The translations under genes and the position numbers were made by a program. Source: Hygrophila difformis (lineage: Eukaryota > Streptophyta > Magnoliopsida > Lamiales > Acanthaceae). From it: 64,000 nucleotides of DNA. This document shows positions 1-11,512 of the stretch, one piece after another. Under the pieces are notes generated by a model. It worked only from the letters and a program-made list of their open reading frames with translations. It searched no databases and had not been told where the DNA came from. The DNA is taken from contig JAOANR010000003.1 of assembly GCA_030278955.1 (NCBI GenBank), positions 60,009,628 to 60,073,627 on the forward strand. The letters are read 5' to 3'. Numbering within the stretch: the stretch's first letter is position 1; every line of letters begins with the position of its first letter.

Positions 1-780
1 AAAAGATTTTTTTTTTCATGATTGACATTATTATTGTCGTTTATATATATGGTGAATAAATTGCATTCTTATGGATGGGAATAATGGGGGTAGATACATT
101 ATTTATGAGTCTTCTACCGCCTGTTGTTTTGTAAAAAGTAACAATGATATAAATAAATATTCTACTTACTATTTATGTACTACTAGAAAGTTGTGAATAT
201 AATAATAATATAATATTGACTGTGTATAATAATTGAACACAAAATTAAATTACTGCACCAGCTGCATGCAACCAAACCAAATCAGCATTAGAATCACAAG
301 TAGGAATGCATTAATTAATAAAGTAAATCGTACTTAGTGATTAAAACAAAGTAATTTTGTACATATATATGTTCTATATATACATCTAAGAATAGTCTAT
401 GTGCTTTTGTAAGTGATGTGTATGTGTATATATACATATATTTTATTAAGGTATCTGATGGTGCTATTTGTCTTCTGGTGCATGTGTTTGATTCCTTTTC
501 TTTTCAAATTTGATCCCTCTCTTTTTTTCTCTTCATTACAATCACACTCTTCCTTTAATTCATTAAGCACACCCATACAAAAAAAAATCAAAATAATGCT
601 TTTAGTTTTTTAAACTCCAACCTTTAAACTCTAATACCAAACTTGAATACTCAAAACTATCTCAATTTAAAAAGCAATTTTCACCACTAACTCCAAACTC
701 TAAACTCTAAACATTAAATTTTCATTATTTCCCAAACATATCCCAAATGAGGTTTCAAAAGTTTGAATTTTGTGAATGTA
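1..780. other. AT-rich intergenic DNA, no gene seen
   Basis: Only short AT-rich open frames occur here, with no recognisable domain, splice pattern or RNA gene. Pyrimidine-rich stretches and short AT runs are the only structure I see. Confidence 0.6.
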
Positions 781-781
781 G

Positions 782-828
<47 letters not shown>
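782..828. repeat. (ATC)n microsatellite
   Basis: Perfect ATC trinucleotide run of about 15 units, directly abutting the left TA of the MITE at 831. Confidence 0.95.
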
Positions 829-830
829 TA

Positions 831-1090
831 CTCCCTCCGTCCCATTTAACTTGTCCTGTTTCACTTTTGCACACAATCCAATGCATTTTTTTATCTGTTA
901 ATATCTCAAAATATACAAAATGAAAAATTATACAAAATATATATTATAAAACTACGTGATCATACGATTCTAACAAGACCCATCTCGACTATTTTTTGCT
1001 AAATATATACTTGCAATTAAATTGAGTCAAAGCTGAACAATGAACAGTGTAAAAAAGTCAAACAGGACAAGTGTAGTGGGACGGAGGGAG
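831..1090. mobile_element. Stowaway-like MITE (260 bp)
   Basis: The left end reads CTCCCTCCGTCCCATTTAAC and the right end is an imperfect inverted copy finishing ACGGAGGGAG. The element is flanked by TA on both sides (829-830 and 1091-1092), the target duplication of Tc1/mariner-type MITEs. It has no coding capacity. The same terminus recurs at 15044, 53666, 56393 and 63055. Confidence 0.85.
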
Positions 1091-1092
1091 TA

Positions 1093-1846
1093 TTATTATT
1101 TGAAAAGTCCACTATATTACTTTATATTTAGTGGCCACTAATGTCTCGCTCGATTAATCTTGAACGTGAAAAAGAATTTTAGAATAGTCGATCAATGTCG
1201 AAAAAATTTAATGAACACACTTGTGTGTTTGGAAATTGGAAGTATGATCATATGCTTGTAAGTGGCCTGGGATATTATCGTGTTCGATTCATGCAATGAT
1301 GCAGCAGCTGGGATTTAGGGTTTAGGGTTTTGTACCAATTAATTACTCCAGTAGTACAAATAAAAACCATTATTATTCCCACTTGTATTGTGTGTGGTTT
1401 TCCATTTGTTCACTTTTATAATTATTTTCTTTAGTTTTCATTTAATGGCTTCCATTCCGAAACCCAAGTTGAATTGGGGGCAGCATTTGGGGCACATGGT
1501 TAGTAGTAATTTTTAGAAAATAATGCAGTGATAAATAAATGAATTATTGTGCAGCAATGAAATACTACTACAAGATACTATAAATGTAGTAACTTATGGA
1601 GTTTACTTTCTTATGAGTGGTGATAATCAAATGGCATCTCTCAATTAAAGTAGTTGTCTGGGATTTGATACCTTCTTTATTACTACTGTATAAAGACTAA
1701 ATTTTTCGTCGCGCTCTACATACTTTTTCATATTTAACAAATATAAACAGAAAAATTAAACTTACATGATATTACATTTACCTCTAAAATACTCACTATT
1801 TAGTAGCATATGCTCTTTAAATTTAATTGTTGACTATTCTTTGGAT
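1093..1846. other. Intergenic DNA, no gene seen
   Basis: AT-rich, no supportable coding frame. A short telomere-like TTTAGGGTTTAGGG stretch at about 1315-1330 is too short to mean more than a telo-box-like motif. Confidence 0.55.
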
Positions 1847-1862
1847 AAAAAATGAATCTGCT

Positions 1863-2280
1863 CTTGAGTGGATTGGTTCATCACAATATTGAAGCGGCTT
1901 ATTCTGATTCCTTGGAAGCTTTGCGTGTTATTCAACATGGTGTTCCGGAAGATCATCGTTTATACCCGCTTGTCAGAAATATTTTGGACTTACTTTCTAT
2001 AAAGCCTCATTATCAGTGGTTCCATATCTTGAGAGAGGGTAACTCTGTAGCGGATCTCCTAGCTAAAAGATGCTCTAGATCGATCGATTTCTTTTGCACT
2101 TGGGCTTTCCCTCCCGATGATGCTCTCGTCCTTTGCTTTCGGTAGACATGGCGTGCGTTTGCTTTCCGCGTGCTTAGTTCATGTTTTTTTTATTGTGTTT
2201 TCTATTCTTTCCCCCTGCTGTAGCTTTTTTAGCTTTCTCCTTTGCCTACGCCTTTTGGCGTTCTTTCACCCAAAAAAAAA
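1863..2280 (+). mobile_element. 5'-truncated LINE (non-LTR retrotransposon) with target duplication
   Basis: A 3' fragment of a plant LINE ends in an A run at 2272-2280. The 16-bp sequence AAAAAATGAATCTGCT flanks the insert at 1847-1862 and 2275-2290, the signature of target-primed reverse transcription. Only the last part of the RNase H domain and the 3' UTR remain, so it is a dead-on-arrival copy. Confidence 0.85.
1864..2145 (+). pseudogene. LINE RNase H domain remnant (RVT_3 type)
   Basis: About 94 residues are open to a stop at 2143-2145. They contain SDSLEAL (an RNase H catalytic aspartate context) and, near the end, LREGNSVADLLAKR, typical of the C-terminal RNase H of plant LINEs. The N-terminal part of the domain, the reverse transcriptase and the endonuclease are absent because the insert is 5'-truncated at 1863. 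The ATG at 1852 lies in the target duplication and flank, so it is not a native start. It is not expected to encode a functional protein. Confidence 0.75.
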
Positions 2281-2290
2281 TGAATCTGCT

Positions 2291-3060
2291 GAATTATACA
2301 GATTATATATTACCTCTACTAAGGTACAAATGATATGTCAAAACTTTTGTTGGATATTGTTCTCAACTTTATTCGTCCACATGGTGTTCCTTCCTGTTTA
2401 ATTTGGCTTTCTCATATGTAGTAAGTTTTAATTATATGCGATGAGCTTTGAAGTAATTCTTGAACACTAGTTTATAAATCTCTCCACGTTGTAGAATTTG
2501 AAGAAGCCCATCTTGATGACTATATGAAAAAAAAACCAAATGGCCCAATTATTGTGTGGAAATGCCGTAGATTATAATGAGGCCCAAATGGTAAAACATA
2601 AAACATAAATGTGCGGGTAGCGACACACAAACGTCGTCGCTAATACCACCATTGTCATTGATCCCCCAAGTTAATCCCATTTGGCATTTGACTGAGCAAT
2701 ACGAAATTTTATACAATGACGATGAATTCGGAAAATTCGAGTCAGAGTAAGGTACTCGAGTATCTAGCTCGAGCCTGTGAACATGATGCTCATACTCAAG
2801 TCGTCTTTATCTTCTTCTTCTTCTTATTTTTCTATTTTTAATTTTTAATTTTCAAAAAAATTTAAAAGAAAAATTGCGAAAAAAAAATACTCGAGCTCGA
2901 GAATAAAAAAAATAATCGAATTCGACTACCCGACTCGATTGTTTTTTTTAAAACCTCGAGCTACTCGACTTATTATCACTCCTAATTCAGTCATTATTAT
3001 ATGGTAATTAATAAAAAAAAAAATGGCAATAATGTTGAAGAACACAAACAGTTAAGAAAA
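2291..3060. other. Intergenic; CTCGAG-rich repeat at about 2720-2990
   Basis: No gene seen. From about 2720 to 2990 there are many CTCGAG/ACTCGA words in both orientations, ending in CGACTTATTATCACTCCTA. This resembles the GAGCTCGA-rich MITE-type repeats of plants whose ends read TAGGAGTG. I could not find a clear left terminus or target duplication. Confidence 0.4.
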
Positions 3061-3340
3061 GCGAAGAATTAAGATGCAGAACAGAAGCATAAACAATAAG
3101 AAGAACGACCCAAGAATAATAATAATTTCATGACCACCACCATATAGTATACGTCTGCACCACATACATACAGAACGACCACCACAAAACAACAAGAACA
3201 ATGACTAAAAAAAAAAATGCAGCTACAACATAAATTCATTCTCACAATCACCATCAATGATCAAACTCATTTCGTGTCTAAACAATTTCCCAACAACCTC
3301 TGTCTGTCCACCAAGGCAGTGAACCCAAACGCCAAGGCTC

Positions 3341-5734
3341 TCAAAAGCCGGGCGATGATGGCATTGGCGTCAAATCTTCAGATTTGGCTTCGGAAGCTGT
3401 CCTGTTCCCAAACTCCCCCTGCCGAACGTTCTCGATCATTTTAACCACTTCCGACATCTTAGGCCTCTGGTCAGGCACTCTCACGACGCAAGCCATCCCA
3501 ATCTGCAGCATCTCCACCAGCTCCTCTTCAATATTCGGGTACCTCAGGAGCTCCACGTCGAAAACCTCTGCAGTCCACTCTTCCCTGACGACCGAGTGGA
3601 CCCACCGCACCAAATGGATGATCTCATCCCCATTGATGGTGTGGACCGGGGTTTTACCCGTCAGCAGTTCGAGTATTATCACCCCAAAGCTGTAAACATC
3701 AGACGGCTGCGTAGCTCTACGCGTATCCGTTACCTCTGGCGCACGGTACCCAGCTGCACGAGCAATTGGCAGAGCCAGTGTGCTCTTTATCGCGGACAAG
3801 CCAAGATCGGACACACATCCGAATTTTTTAGGGTTCAGAAATATGTTTGAAGACTTGATGTTCCCGTGAACTAGCTTCCCGCCATTCTGTGCGTGGATAT
3901 GGGCTATGCCCCTTGCTGCACCGACAGCAATCTTCAGCCGTGCTTCCCAGTCCAGAGGCGGCTTATCCTCCCCTCGTTTACCTACACGAAAGCGAACACA
4001 ATACGACATTTGTTTCATTAAAATAGGGCGATCGATGTGGAACAATTCGTGTTATAAAACGCAAATGTGACACCACAGCACAGATAGGAAATAATTGCAA
4101 CTTTTAAGTACAACTTGTGGAAGAGATTCCTGTGTCCCCACAGGATGCTTTGACAGCTTAAATCATCCAAATCTTTTTGTTGCTGCTGATACAGCCAACA
4201 AGAACTATTATCTTAAATGGGTTCTTAATGATCTCTCAAATTCCACCGGCCCCATCTTGCTCCCACAACAGAACAAATCTGTTGTGCCTAAGGAATATTG
4301 AGGCGTGAAGCGTTTGGAGTTTAGCGGTTAGATTAGTTAGACTTGTGATTCAACTGTACTATCTAATGACAGACTAGCCAATGCATTGCAGACTTTCAAT
4401 TGTGTTTCTAGACATTAGCATAACAATTCACAAACATAAAGGGACATGATGAAACTGTAAAAAAACGGGGCACTGAATGAACTGAACTCACCGTGTAGCA
4501 ATGAAGCTACGCTGCCTTGACTGTAGTAATCGTAAACCATAAGCTTCTCGTCTTTGGAGTAATAGTACGCCCTCAGTTCGATCACATTCTCGTGCTTAAT
4601 GCTCCCAATTATATCCATCTGTTGCTCAAACTCCTTCTTCCCAACACTGACATCCTTCAGCCTCTTCACCACCACATTGGTGGCGTCCTCCAGAATCGCC
4701 TTATAAGCTGTCCCGCACGTACCCTTCCCCAATACCTCAGCAGAAGCCCTCAACAAATCCTCCAAATCGAATGCGTAGTTACACCCCTCGAAGAAAGCCA
4801 ACTTATTGTTGGCATCTTGAGTGCGCGAAATCGCCTTCTCCGGTGACATACCTCCCTTCTCCAATGCCCCGGGGAAGCCATCGGGCGCACTCCTTCTAAC
4901 GAAACAAACAAGCAATAGAAAACCAAAGCCAAAAAGCACAAGAACAGAACCAGCAATGACAATTCCTAGCAATGCCCTTTGGCTTAATCTGGCGACGGTT
5001 TTAGCCTTTTCTCGAGGAGCCAACACAATTGGGGAATCAATTACTGTGTAATTTAACAGAGATTCATTGTTCCCATAAAACACAGATTTAGGAAACCGTT
5101 GAAGTGATTCAGGCACAGTACCAACAAGATTATTGTAAGACAAATTAAGCAGCTGTAAATTGGACAGATGAAAGTCGGGAATCACACCGGAAAGCTCATT
5201 GCCAGCAAGATTCAAAGCTACAAGATGACTCAAACTGGAAATGGAAGCAGGAATATTGCCATTAAACCGGTTATGGGACAGGTTAACAATCGTTAATTTG
5301 TTCCAAATAGAGAAGTCCAGTGGCAGAGGACCTGAGAAATTGTTGTGCTGGAGATAAAGAAAAGCTAAGCTTTTTAGGTTACCAAAATCGTGGGGGATTG
5401 CGCCGCTAATCCTGTTGGATCTGAGGCTCAAGATCTGCAGACCTGATAAACGGCCCAAACTGTTCTCCGGAATGGGGCCGTGAAACCCTACACCTGGCAA
5501 TCTCACGGCGACCACTCGGGTCCCATCTTCATTACACCCAATTCCTGTCCAGTTCTTGCAAACTGGAGCCTGTTCGTCCCAGTTCAACTCCCGGACGTGG
5601 TTCAGCTTGCCGGCGAACTCCAGCAATGCTTGCTTGTCGCTTTCAAGAAGTGCTCCGCCGTGGACATTAGACAGGAGGAGCCAAATCCCCACCAAGACAG
5701 GCAAAGACGAAGAAGCTTGGAACTTGCTCTCCAT
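3341..5734 (-). CDS. LRR receptor-like kinase, probable inactive kinase (LRR-III type)
   Basis: Two exons, 5734-4492 and 3981-3341, encode 627 aa. The intron (510 bp) has donor ACG|GTGAGT and acceptor TGTAG|GTAAAC, and the join restores a Gly codon in phase. The protein has an N-terminal signal peptide (about 1-26), an LRRNT segment with a Cys pair, about five LRRs (residues about 95-215), a transmembrane helix near 255-278, and a cytosolic kinase-like domain. The glycine loop ([11 protein letters not shown]) and the VVVKRLK lysine are kept. The catalytic HRD is HGN ([10 protein letters not shown]) and DFG is DLG (SDLGLS), so phosphotransfer is doubtful. This matches the family of 'probable inactive receptor kinase' proteins such as Arabidopsis At4g23740, which act at the plasma membrane, probably as scaffolds or co-receptors. 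The ligand cannot be inferred. Start chosen as the first ATG before the signal peptide. Confidence 0.93.
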
Positions 5735-5866
5735 TTCGAGATTTGCTTCACTTTCTTCTTCTTGTTCTTCTCAACTCCCAATTTATTTATTTTTTTTTCA
5801 AAATAAAGCAAGCATTTTTTGAATTGAAGCAAAGGCCTTCTGAAACTGAAACAAAAGCTGAGTGAC

Positions 5867-5876
5867 AAATATATAC
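5867..5876 (-). promoter_or_regulatory. Candidate TATA box of the LRR receptor-like kinase gene
   Basis: Read on the minus strand this is GTATATATTT, 133 bp upstream of the start codon at 5734. It would give a 5' UTR of about 100 nt. Position and sequence fit a plant TATA box; the transcription start itself cannot be seen. Confidence 0.5.
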
Positions 5877-5879
5877 ATG

Positions 5880-7270
5880 TGGGAAGAGGTAAGAAAAGGG
5901 GTGAAGGGAAAGGAAGCAGAGCCCAAGAATGGTGTCTGGGAAAAGCAGAGTAAGGAACTGGAAATGAGCTTTTAAAACAACAATGGAGCTATCACAGTTT
6001 GAAATTGGGGGAAGGGATTTGAGTCAAAAGGGGGCTTCTTTTTGAGGTGTGAGGCTCGGAAGCGAAGCAGAAGGTTTTTTCTTTTTGTTCTTTACCCTTT
6101 GGATTTTGGGGCTCCGTGCCAAATTCTTACTACAATAACCATTTATGTTGTAAGAATTCTCTTCCTCACAGAAACAGAGGTAAACGAGAAATTGTTCCTA
6201 GCTACTTCCCTAATTCCTAGTTTCTACAGCTAGGGCACACATTTTTCTTTTTCCTCTTTTCCTTTTCTAATTAATCTGGAGGAGTGAGCACATTCTGCTT
6301 GGGAAGAAGAAAACAAGGAAAGATCCAAGATTAAAGCTCTAAAACAGTGGCGTTTCTGTAGTTGTATTGTACTACTACTGTATTAGTACTACAATGAGAT
6401 TTGTCTTTACTTATAAAGATTCAAACTTTATTCCATTTTTGAAATACATGGATTAAAAGCCTCATGGCCATTCCTTCAGATTTTAAATCAATCTGATTTT
6501 GTGCTAAGGAATTGTATAAAGTGGCCAATGCAATAACATTTAAATTAAAAATAAAGTAAAATTTTATTTCCGGATAAAGAGAAGAATCTTGATCATAATG
6601 ACCACATTGACTTAGCAAGTCATAAGAAAGTAGTAAATTTCATCTCATTAAAACAGCAGGTGTCTGTCATTATACTGTCCTTATTGCCTGTTGGATTGAA
6701 AATGATGGTAAACAAAAGAAATCACATATATTAGCTCATAATTAGGCTGTTCGACACAGAATCCATACTGCAATTTGCAATCATAGAGCTGATGTATACA
6801 TGAAATCACCAAAAGGAAAGGAATATTTAGTGGGCAAGGCAATAATAATACTAATGGTGCCCATGAAAATGCAATTTATGGAGTGATGATTGAGTTTTGT
6901 TATCTTTAACCCACTCTGGTAAAGAAATGAAAAAGAATAAACACCCCAAGGCGCAAATTTATTACCAGGGCTAAAATTATTACCAGGGGGTGGGGACAGT
7001 ACAAATTGCCCTTACGCTTGAAGTCAAACCCTGATTATACTCTCATTTACTCGCTGTTTGCGCATATATCTGATGCCTTTTTTTACTCGCAGAAATATTT
7101 TCTCAATTTTTTGAGGTTAATAGTTCGAGTTAAAATGAAATAAATTTCAGTTGATTTATGTATACATATATTTACATGGCCAATATATTATATATTTTCA
7201 AAATATGAATCTTAATTATATTTAATATATCTCATATTTCATTCAATAATATACTATTATCTTACAAAAT
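5880..7270. other. Upstream region of the kinase gene and intergenic DNA
   Basis: No coding feature found. Roughly the first 400 bp are likely promoter; the rest is AT-rich with no repeat boundaries that I can define. Confidence 0.5.
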
Positions 7271-7275
7271 ATTCA

Positions 7276-8327
7276 TGTTGGGTCCCTTTTTCTTGTCGAG
7301 ATGTGAAACTTATTAAATCTGTTTGTTCAACAACACACGCTTCGAATACTATTAGTAGGTTAGTACTAAATCAAGCACAGCGGAATATAAATGCGTGTAA
7401 GTAAAAAGAACAAACAGAAAATTGTTGACCCAGTTCGGCCCAAGGCCTACGTCTGGGGGATACCAATCCAGGAGAGTTCCACTAGATGTTCAAACACCGG
7501 GTTCCGACCCGAACATTAGCGAACGTGAAATCTTCTACTCCAACATCCAAGCAGATAGTCGATGGTACCAGAAAACCCCTTTCTGGTGAGAATGCTCCCG
7601 ATTCTTCTTCGACTCCTTGAAGAACCCCTCTCCAAGTTTCCCTTGAATGAGCCTGTAAAAGATCCTCCTCTTGATTCGTCAATATGATGCAAGTACCACT
7701 TTGTTGACACAAGAACTTGAGTGATTCTCTTGATTGATTGCGTCGGTTTCAACCAAGAGATCTTGATACACAAACTACTCCTTCGATTCACTCAAGAAAC
7801 AATAGTGAAGAAATCCAGGGATACAACTTCACTATTTCTAATCGATCACCTTCACACCAAATGATATTTCATGAATCCAGAGATGAAGATGATTTCGTCT
7901 CTCTCACTTTTTTTAATAGCTAGGAATTTTGTATGCTCAAGAATGAAGAAATTGAGCCACCATTCTTTCTCCATGAAGGTGGGTATAAAAGGATGAGAAT
8001 TCCTTACTATGGGAGGAAGATCCTGGTTACCTTCATTGCAGACATTCCATAGTAGTGATTTCCTAGTGGGAGATATTCACTTTCCAAAGCACACAAACTC
8101 AATCCCAGGAAATCTTAATCTATAGGTAGTTTCCCTGGATGAAATATTCATTTTCCATTTCCGACAAAGTCAATCCAGAAAAATCTCCATGTGGCTGTTG
8201 GGAATGTCAATCCAGACGCGTCATCGGGATAATCCAAAATAACTCGGGCGACTAACGACGGACGGGAAACCTATCTACCGTTCATGCATCGGTTTGTACA
8301 CATTCAATCAAAAACATGGTTCTAACA
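7276..8327 (-). repeat. 3' LTR of the gag-only copia-type element
   Basis: Starts TGTTGGGTCCC and ends GGTTCTAACA; near-identical to 11513-12565. It is the downstream (3') LTR in the element's minus-strand orientation. Confidence 0.93.
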
Positions 8328-8329
8328 AT

Positions 8330-8341
8330 CTCCCCCTTTTT
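8330..8341 (-). other. Polypurine tract of the copia-type element
   Basis: The minus strand reads AAAAAGGGGGAG next to the LTR that starts at 8327. This is the expected primer site for plus-strand DNA synthesis. Confidence 0.8.
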
Positions 8342-9251
8342 GGTAGAATGTGAACCAGTTACAAAGAGATCAAACCGATGCTTGAACACATAAATAAGAT
8401 ACGGAAACTAACACTATCCCAACAATGCCTAACTAATGCTCCGTACAATAATATTCCTATCAAACTAAGGAGCATGCACAATAATATCGCACGGTCAAAA
8501 TATTAAGCAATAATGCATTATCTTTTTATTACAGACCAGTGCAAACATTCAATAGATTGAAAATATTAAAACACAATATAAAACAGAAGCTATAAAAACT
8601 TACAAACCAAATAGCAAGCTTCTCCCCCTTAATGTAGTAATCCAGAGGAACCATACGCGGTTTGATCATCTTCCTCCCCCTCTGGGTCACATTGTGCCCA
8701 AAAGGGCCTGCTTCAAAACACAATTTCGGACTTGATCTTTCGGGGGGTTTTAACACTGTGTCCAGATACAGTTTGGAACTCTCATTATAAAACTTAACTG
8801 CAGACCAGATTGGTATCCAAGACCTCTGGGGTCTTTTTCTCATCATAGATGACCCTCAAATTTTGATCATCCAATTCAACTTCATTTTCCTTGGTAATAG
8901 CACCATCAATATTCTCAGAAGTCATATGATCCCCCTCAATCTCAGTATCATCTTCCTCATTAACACATTGGTTGTAATGCCATCATCATCATCTCCTCTA
9001 CTATCATTAGAGACCACTCCTTCATATATCAAGAACTCCTTTGGTGGTCACAATCTTCCATAAAATGTAACTTCATTGTAATGAAGATGGCTACATCAAC
9101 CGGTCACCTTAGTAACTTCTCTGCAAAAGAAAATCAATTAATGCAGTCAAGAGTATCAAGTATTAATAAATACAAAAGGCCAATAATAAATTTAAAGACA
9201 CTTAGCAAATTTATTTTTGAGACTCTTCATAGGCTGCCATGTGGACTTAGA
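8342..9251. other. Internal non-coding part of the gag-only element
   Basis: Between the gag stop and the polypurine tract, where pol would be expected, no integrase, RT or RNase H motif is seen. A 105-aa minus-strand frame at 8529-8846 is not recognisable. Confidence 0.6.
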
Positions 9252-11465
9252 CTATTTCGATAGTCCAAGCTCTCTCTTTAGCTTCTCAAATCTAGAAGTA
9301 AAAGAGTGTAAGCCTGCAAGCTCTTTGTAATCTGTCCTCTTTTTCACTCTGGTCCGTCTGTCCTCATTGAGATCACCAATGATGTCTTCTGGATCATGAT
9401 GTCTGTGAACTCTGACTTCTGGTGCGTCTGCCTTTAAGGTCGGTGTTCCAATAGGTGTTTGAACACTTTGTTGGAACGAGTTGTTGTCCCTTACAACTTT
9501 CTTAACCTGTACACCTAAGGTATCTTGCAGTTGATCATTAGCTTTCTGCCCTTTCTTGCTGGAAAATACAAGAGCAACATTGCATTTCACTGGGGTTTCA
9601 CACTTGGCAACCCAAGCACGTCTTATGGCAATTCTTTTCTTGAGCTCTTCATTCGGCCACACAACAGGTCTCCCTTCTAGTAGATCCTTGATAATCTTTC
9701 GACAATGATCAGTCTTGTGTCCATAAGACTTGCAATAGTCACATGTGAGTGGTGCTCTTGGCATCTCCATTCCTTTGACAGATTCTTTAGCAGCTTTCAT
9801 AGTGGCTTTGATATAGCGTCCGTCTGGTTGATCATTGAGTAAACCTCCTGCTACAAACTGAGTCTTCCCTTTTGAAGAGGAAGCTTCACTAGTGTTTTGA
9901 TAGCCAAGTCCATGTCGGTTACCATGAGACTTTCCAGCGGAGATTGCATCATCTAGTTTAGCCTTTCCTTTATTCATACCATCAAGAATCTGTTCAGACT
10001 TAGCCAGCTTCTCCTTAAGTTCAATGACTTCAACCACTAACTGATCATGCTTGGCTAAGATCTGCTCTTTTTCTGTCTTCAGAACCTGTGTTCCAACCTC
10101 GAGTTCGGACACCTTCTTGGATACAGTTTCAGCTTCAGTACTCAGGTTTTCCTTTTCCTTTATAAGAACATTGATCTGCTCCCTGAGATTCTGGATCACC
10201 ATTTTTTGCTCCTCGCACTCAGTCATGGAAGTCTCAAGTTTCTCAAAAACTTCCTCATAGAGCTCGGTGAGTTTCTCAATGCTTTTAATCTGATCCCTGT
10301 TTACAGAAGAACAACCATGATCAACGAAACCAGTATTGACAGAGTCAGTGATATTACCGTGATTGGACTCAGTGTCAGGACATGAGTTAGAATCCCAAGT
10401 TCTTTGTACAGTTAAGGCATTTCCATATTCAGATTCTCCATCACTAGCTTCTCCTTCATTCTCAGATTCGCCGAAGGTGGTCTTCTTCCCGCTTTTCCTC
10501 TTTAAGTTACCACAATCGGCTTTAATGTGTCCAAAGCCTCCACATTCATGGCACTCGGGACCTTTAGGTTTATCATCTTCGTGATAATCATATTTGTCTT
10601 GGTCAATGGATTTTGATTTTCTCCTGGAATCCTTTCTTTTGTACGATCCTTCTCTTTTCTTGTTTGCGTATCCCTGCTTGTTTGTTTTGTCTCTCAAAAG
10701 TCTAGCCAATTTCTTGGTAAGCACAGAAATCTCATCATCATCGTCGTCTACACTCTCAAACTCATCATCCTTCTCGATTGTATCTTTCAATTCGGATTTG
10801 AAAGGAATGCTTTTGATAACAACGTCTTTGCAATGATCCATCTCCCAAGATTGCAATATGCCCATTAGTTCATCGACTTGAATAGTAGAGTAATCCTTGT
10901 AAAGTTCAAGTGCTGCAATTTTGGGATTGAACCTATCTGGAATAGAACCAATAATCTTGCGAACGATCTCCTGTTGAGTGTAAATTTTACCAAGCTGATG
11001 TGCCTGGTTTGTTAGATCTCGAATTCTACCAAAATATGTAACAATCGTTTCGTTCTCATCCATAGTAAGTTTATGAAATTGAGATTCAATTGAAATCAAT
11101 TTAGAGGATCTAACTGAAGCCATACCTTCATGGGAGTTTACCAGTACTACCCATGCATCATAAGTCGTGTCACATGCAGATATTAGTTTGTATTGCTCTT
11201 GTGTGACACCATTGAAGATGGCGTTCAAGGCTTTCGAATTCATGCTGGATAGAGTTCTTTCCACAGTCTTCCATTTTGACTTAGGTTTGGGAATGCGTGT
11301 TCCATCATCCAGTTCTAGCACTGGTGGTTCGTACTTTGTCTCAACAGCATCCCAGACTCCTTCATCAATGGCCATAAGGAATGCTCGCATCCTGGTTTTC
11401 CAGTAGGAAAAATTCGTCCCATCAAGTAGAGGTGGCCTGGAAATATTTCCTCCTTCGTGACTCAT
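9252..11465 (-). CDS. Copia-type gag polyprotein
   Basis: A single 737-aa frame starts 47 nt inside the right LTR, just past the PBS. The N-terminus (PPLLDGTNFSYWKTRM) and the following UBN2/retrotransposon gag region (residues about 15-230) are typical of plant Ty1/copia gag. A first CCHC zinc knuckle, CHECGGFGHIKADC, lies near residue 300 after a Lys/Arg-rich stretch. A long Glu/Lys coiled-coil-like region covers about 390-500, and a second CCHC, CDYCKSYGHKTDHC, lies near residue 580. Gag forms the virus-like particle and packages RNA. The frame is intact although no pol follows it, and it is longer than most copia gag proteins because of the added coiled-coil and second knuckle. Confidence 0.88.
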   Translation of the reverse strand: MSHEGGNISRPPLLDGTNFSYWKTRMRAFLMAIDEGVWDAVETKYEPPVLELDDGTRIPKPKSKWKTVERTLSSMNSKALNAIFNGVTQEQYKLISACDTTYDAWVVLVNSHEGMASVRSSKLISIESQFHKLTMDENETIVTYFGRIRDLTNQAHQLGKIYTQQEIVRKIIGSIPDRFNPKIAALELYKDYSTIQVDELMGILQSWEMDHCKDVVIKSIPFKSELKDTIEKDDEFESVDDDDDEISVLTKKLARLLRDKTNKQGYANKKREGSYKRKDSRRKSKSIDQDKYDYHEDDKPKGPECHECGGFGHIKADCGNLKRKSGKKTTFGESENEGEASDGESEYGNALTVQRTWDSNSCPDTESNHGNITDSVNTGFVDHGCSSVNRDQIKSIEKLTELYEEVFEKLETSMTECEEQKMVIQNLREQINVLIKEKENLSTEAETVSKKVSELEVGTQVLKTEKEQILAKHDQLVVEVIELKEKLAKSEQILDGMNKGKAKLDDAISAGKSHGNRHGLGYQNTSEASSSKGKTQFVAGGLLNDQPDGRYIKATMKAAKESVKGMEMPRAPLTCDYCKSYGHKTDHCRKIIKDLLEGRPVVWPNEELKKRIAIRRAWVAKCETPVKCNVALVFSSKKGQKANDQLQDTLGVQVKKVVRDNNSFQQSVQTPIGTPTLKADAPEVRVHRHHDPEDIIGDLNEDRRTRVKKRTDYKELAGLHSFTSRFEKLKRELGLSK

Positions 11466-11498
11466 CTCGATAACTGGATCTCACCTGAAGGTGTGTGC

Positions 11499-11510
11499 GC
11501 TCTGATACCA
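11499..11510 (-). other. Primer-binding site, initiator tRNA-Met type
   Basis: The minus strand reads TGGTATCAGAGC, two bases inside the right LTR. This matches the 3' end of plant initiator tRNA-Met used by many plant copia and LARD-like elements. Confidence 0.88.
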
Positions 11511-11512
11511 CT

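Noticed and set aside
1312..1332. Interstitial telomere repeat
   Set aside because: Only two TTTAGGG units are present, which is common by chance and as promoter telo-boxes.
5480..5868. Plus-strand and minus-strand small frames over the kinase exon 1 and 5' UTR
   Set aside because: Shadows of the LRR receptor kinase reading frame and of its pyrimidine-rich leader.
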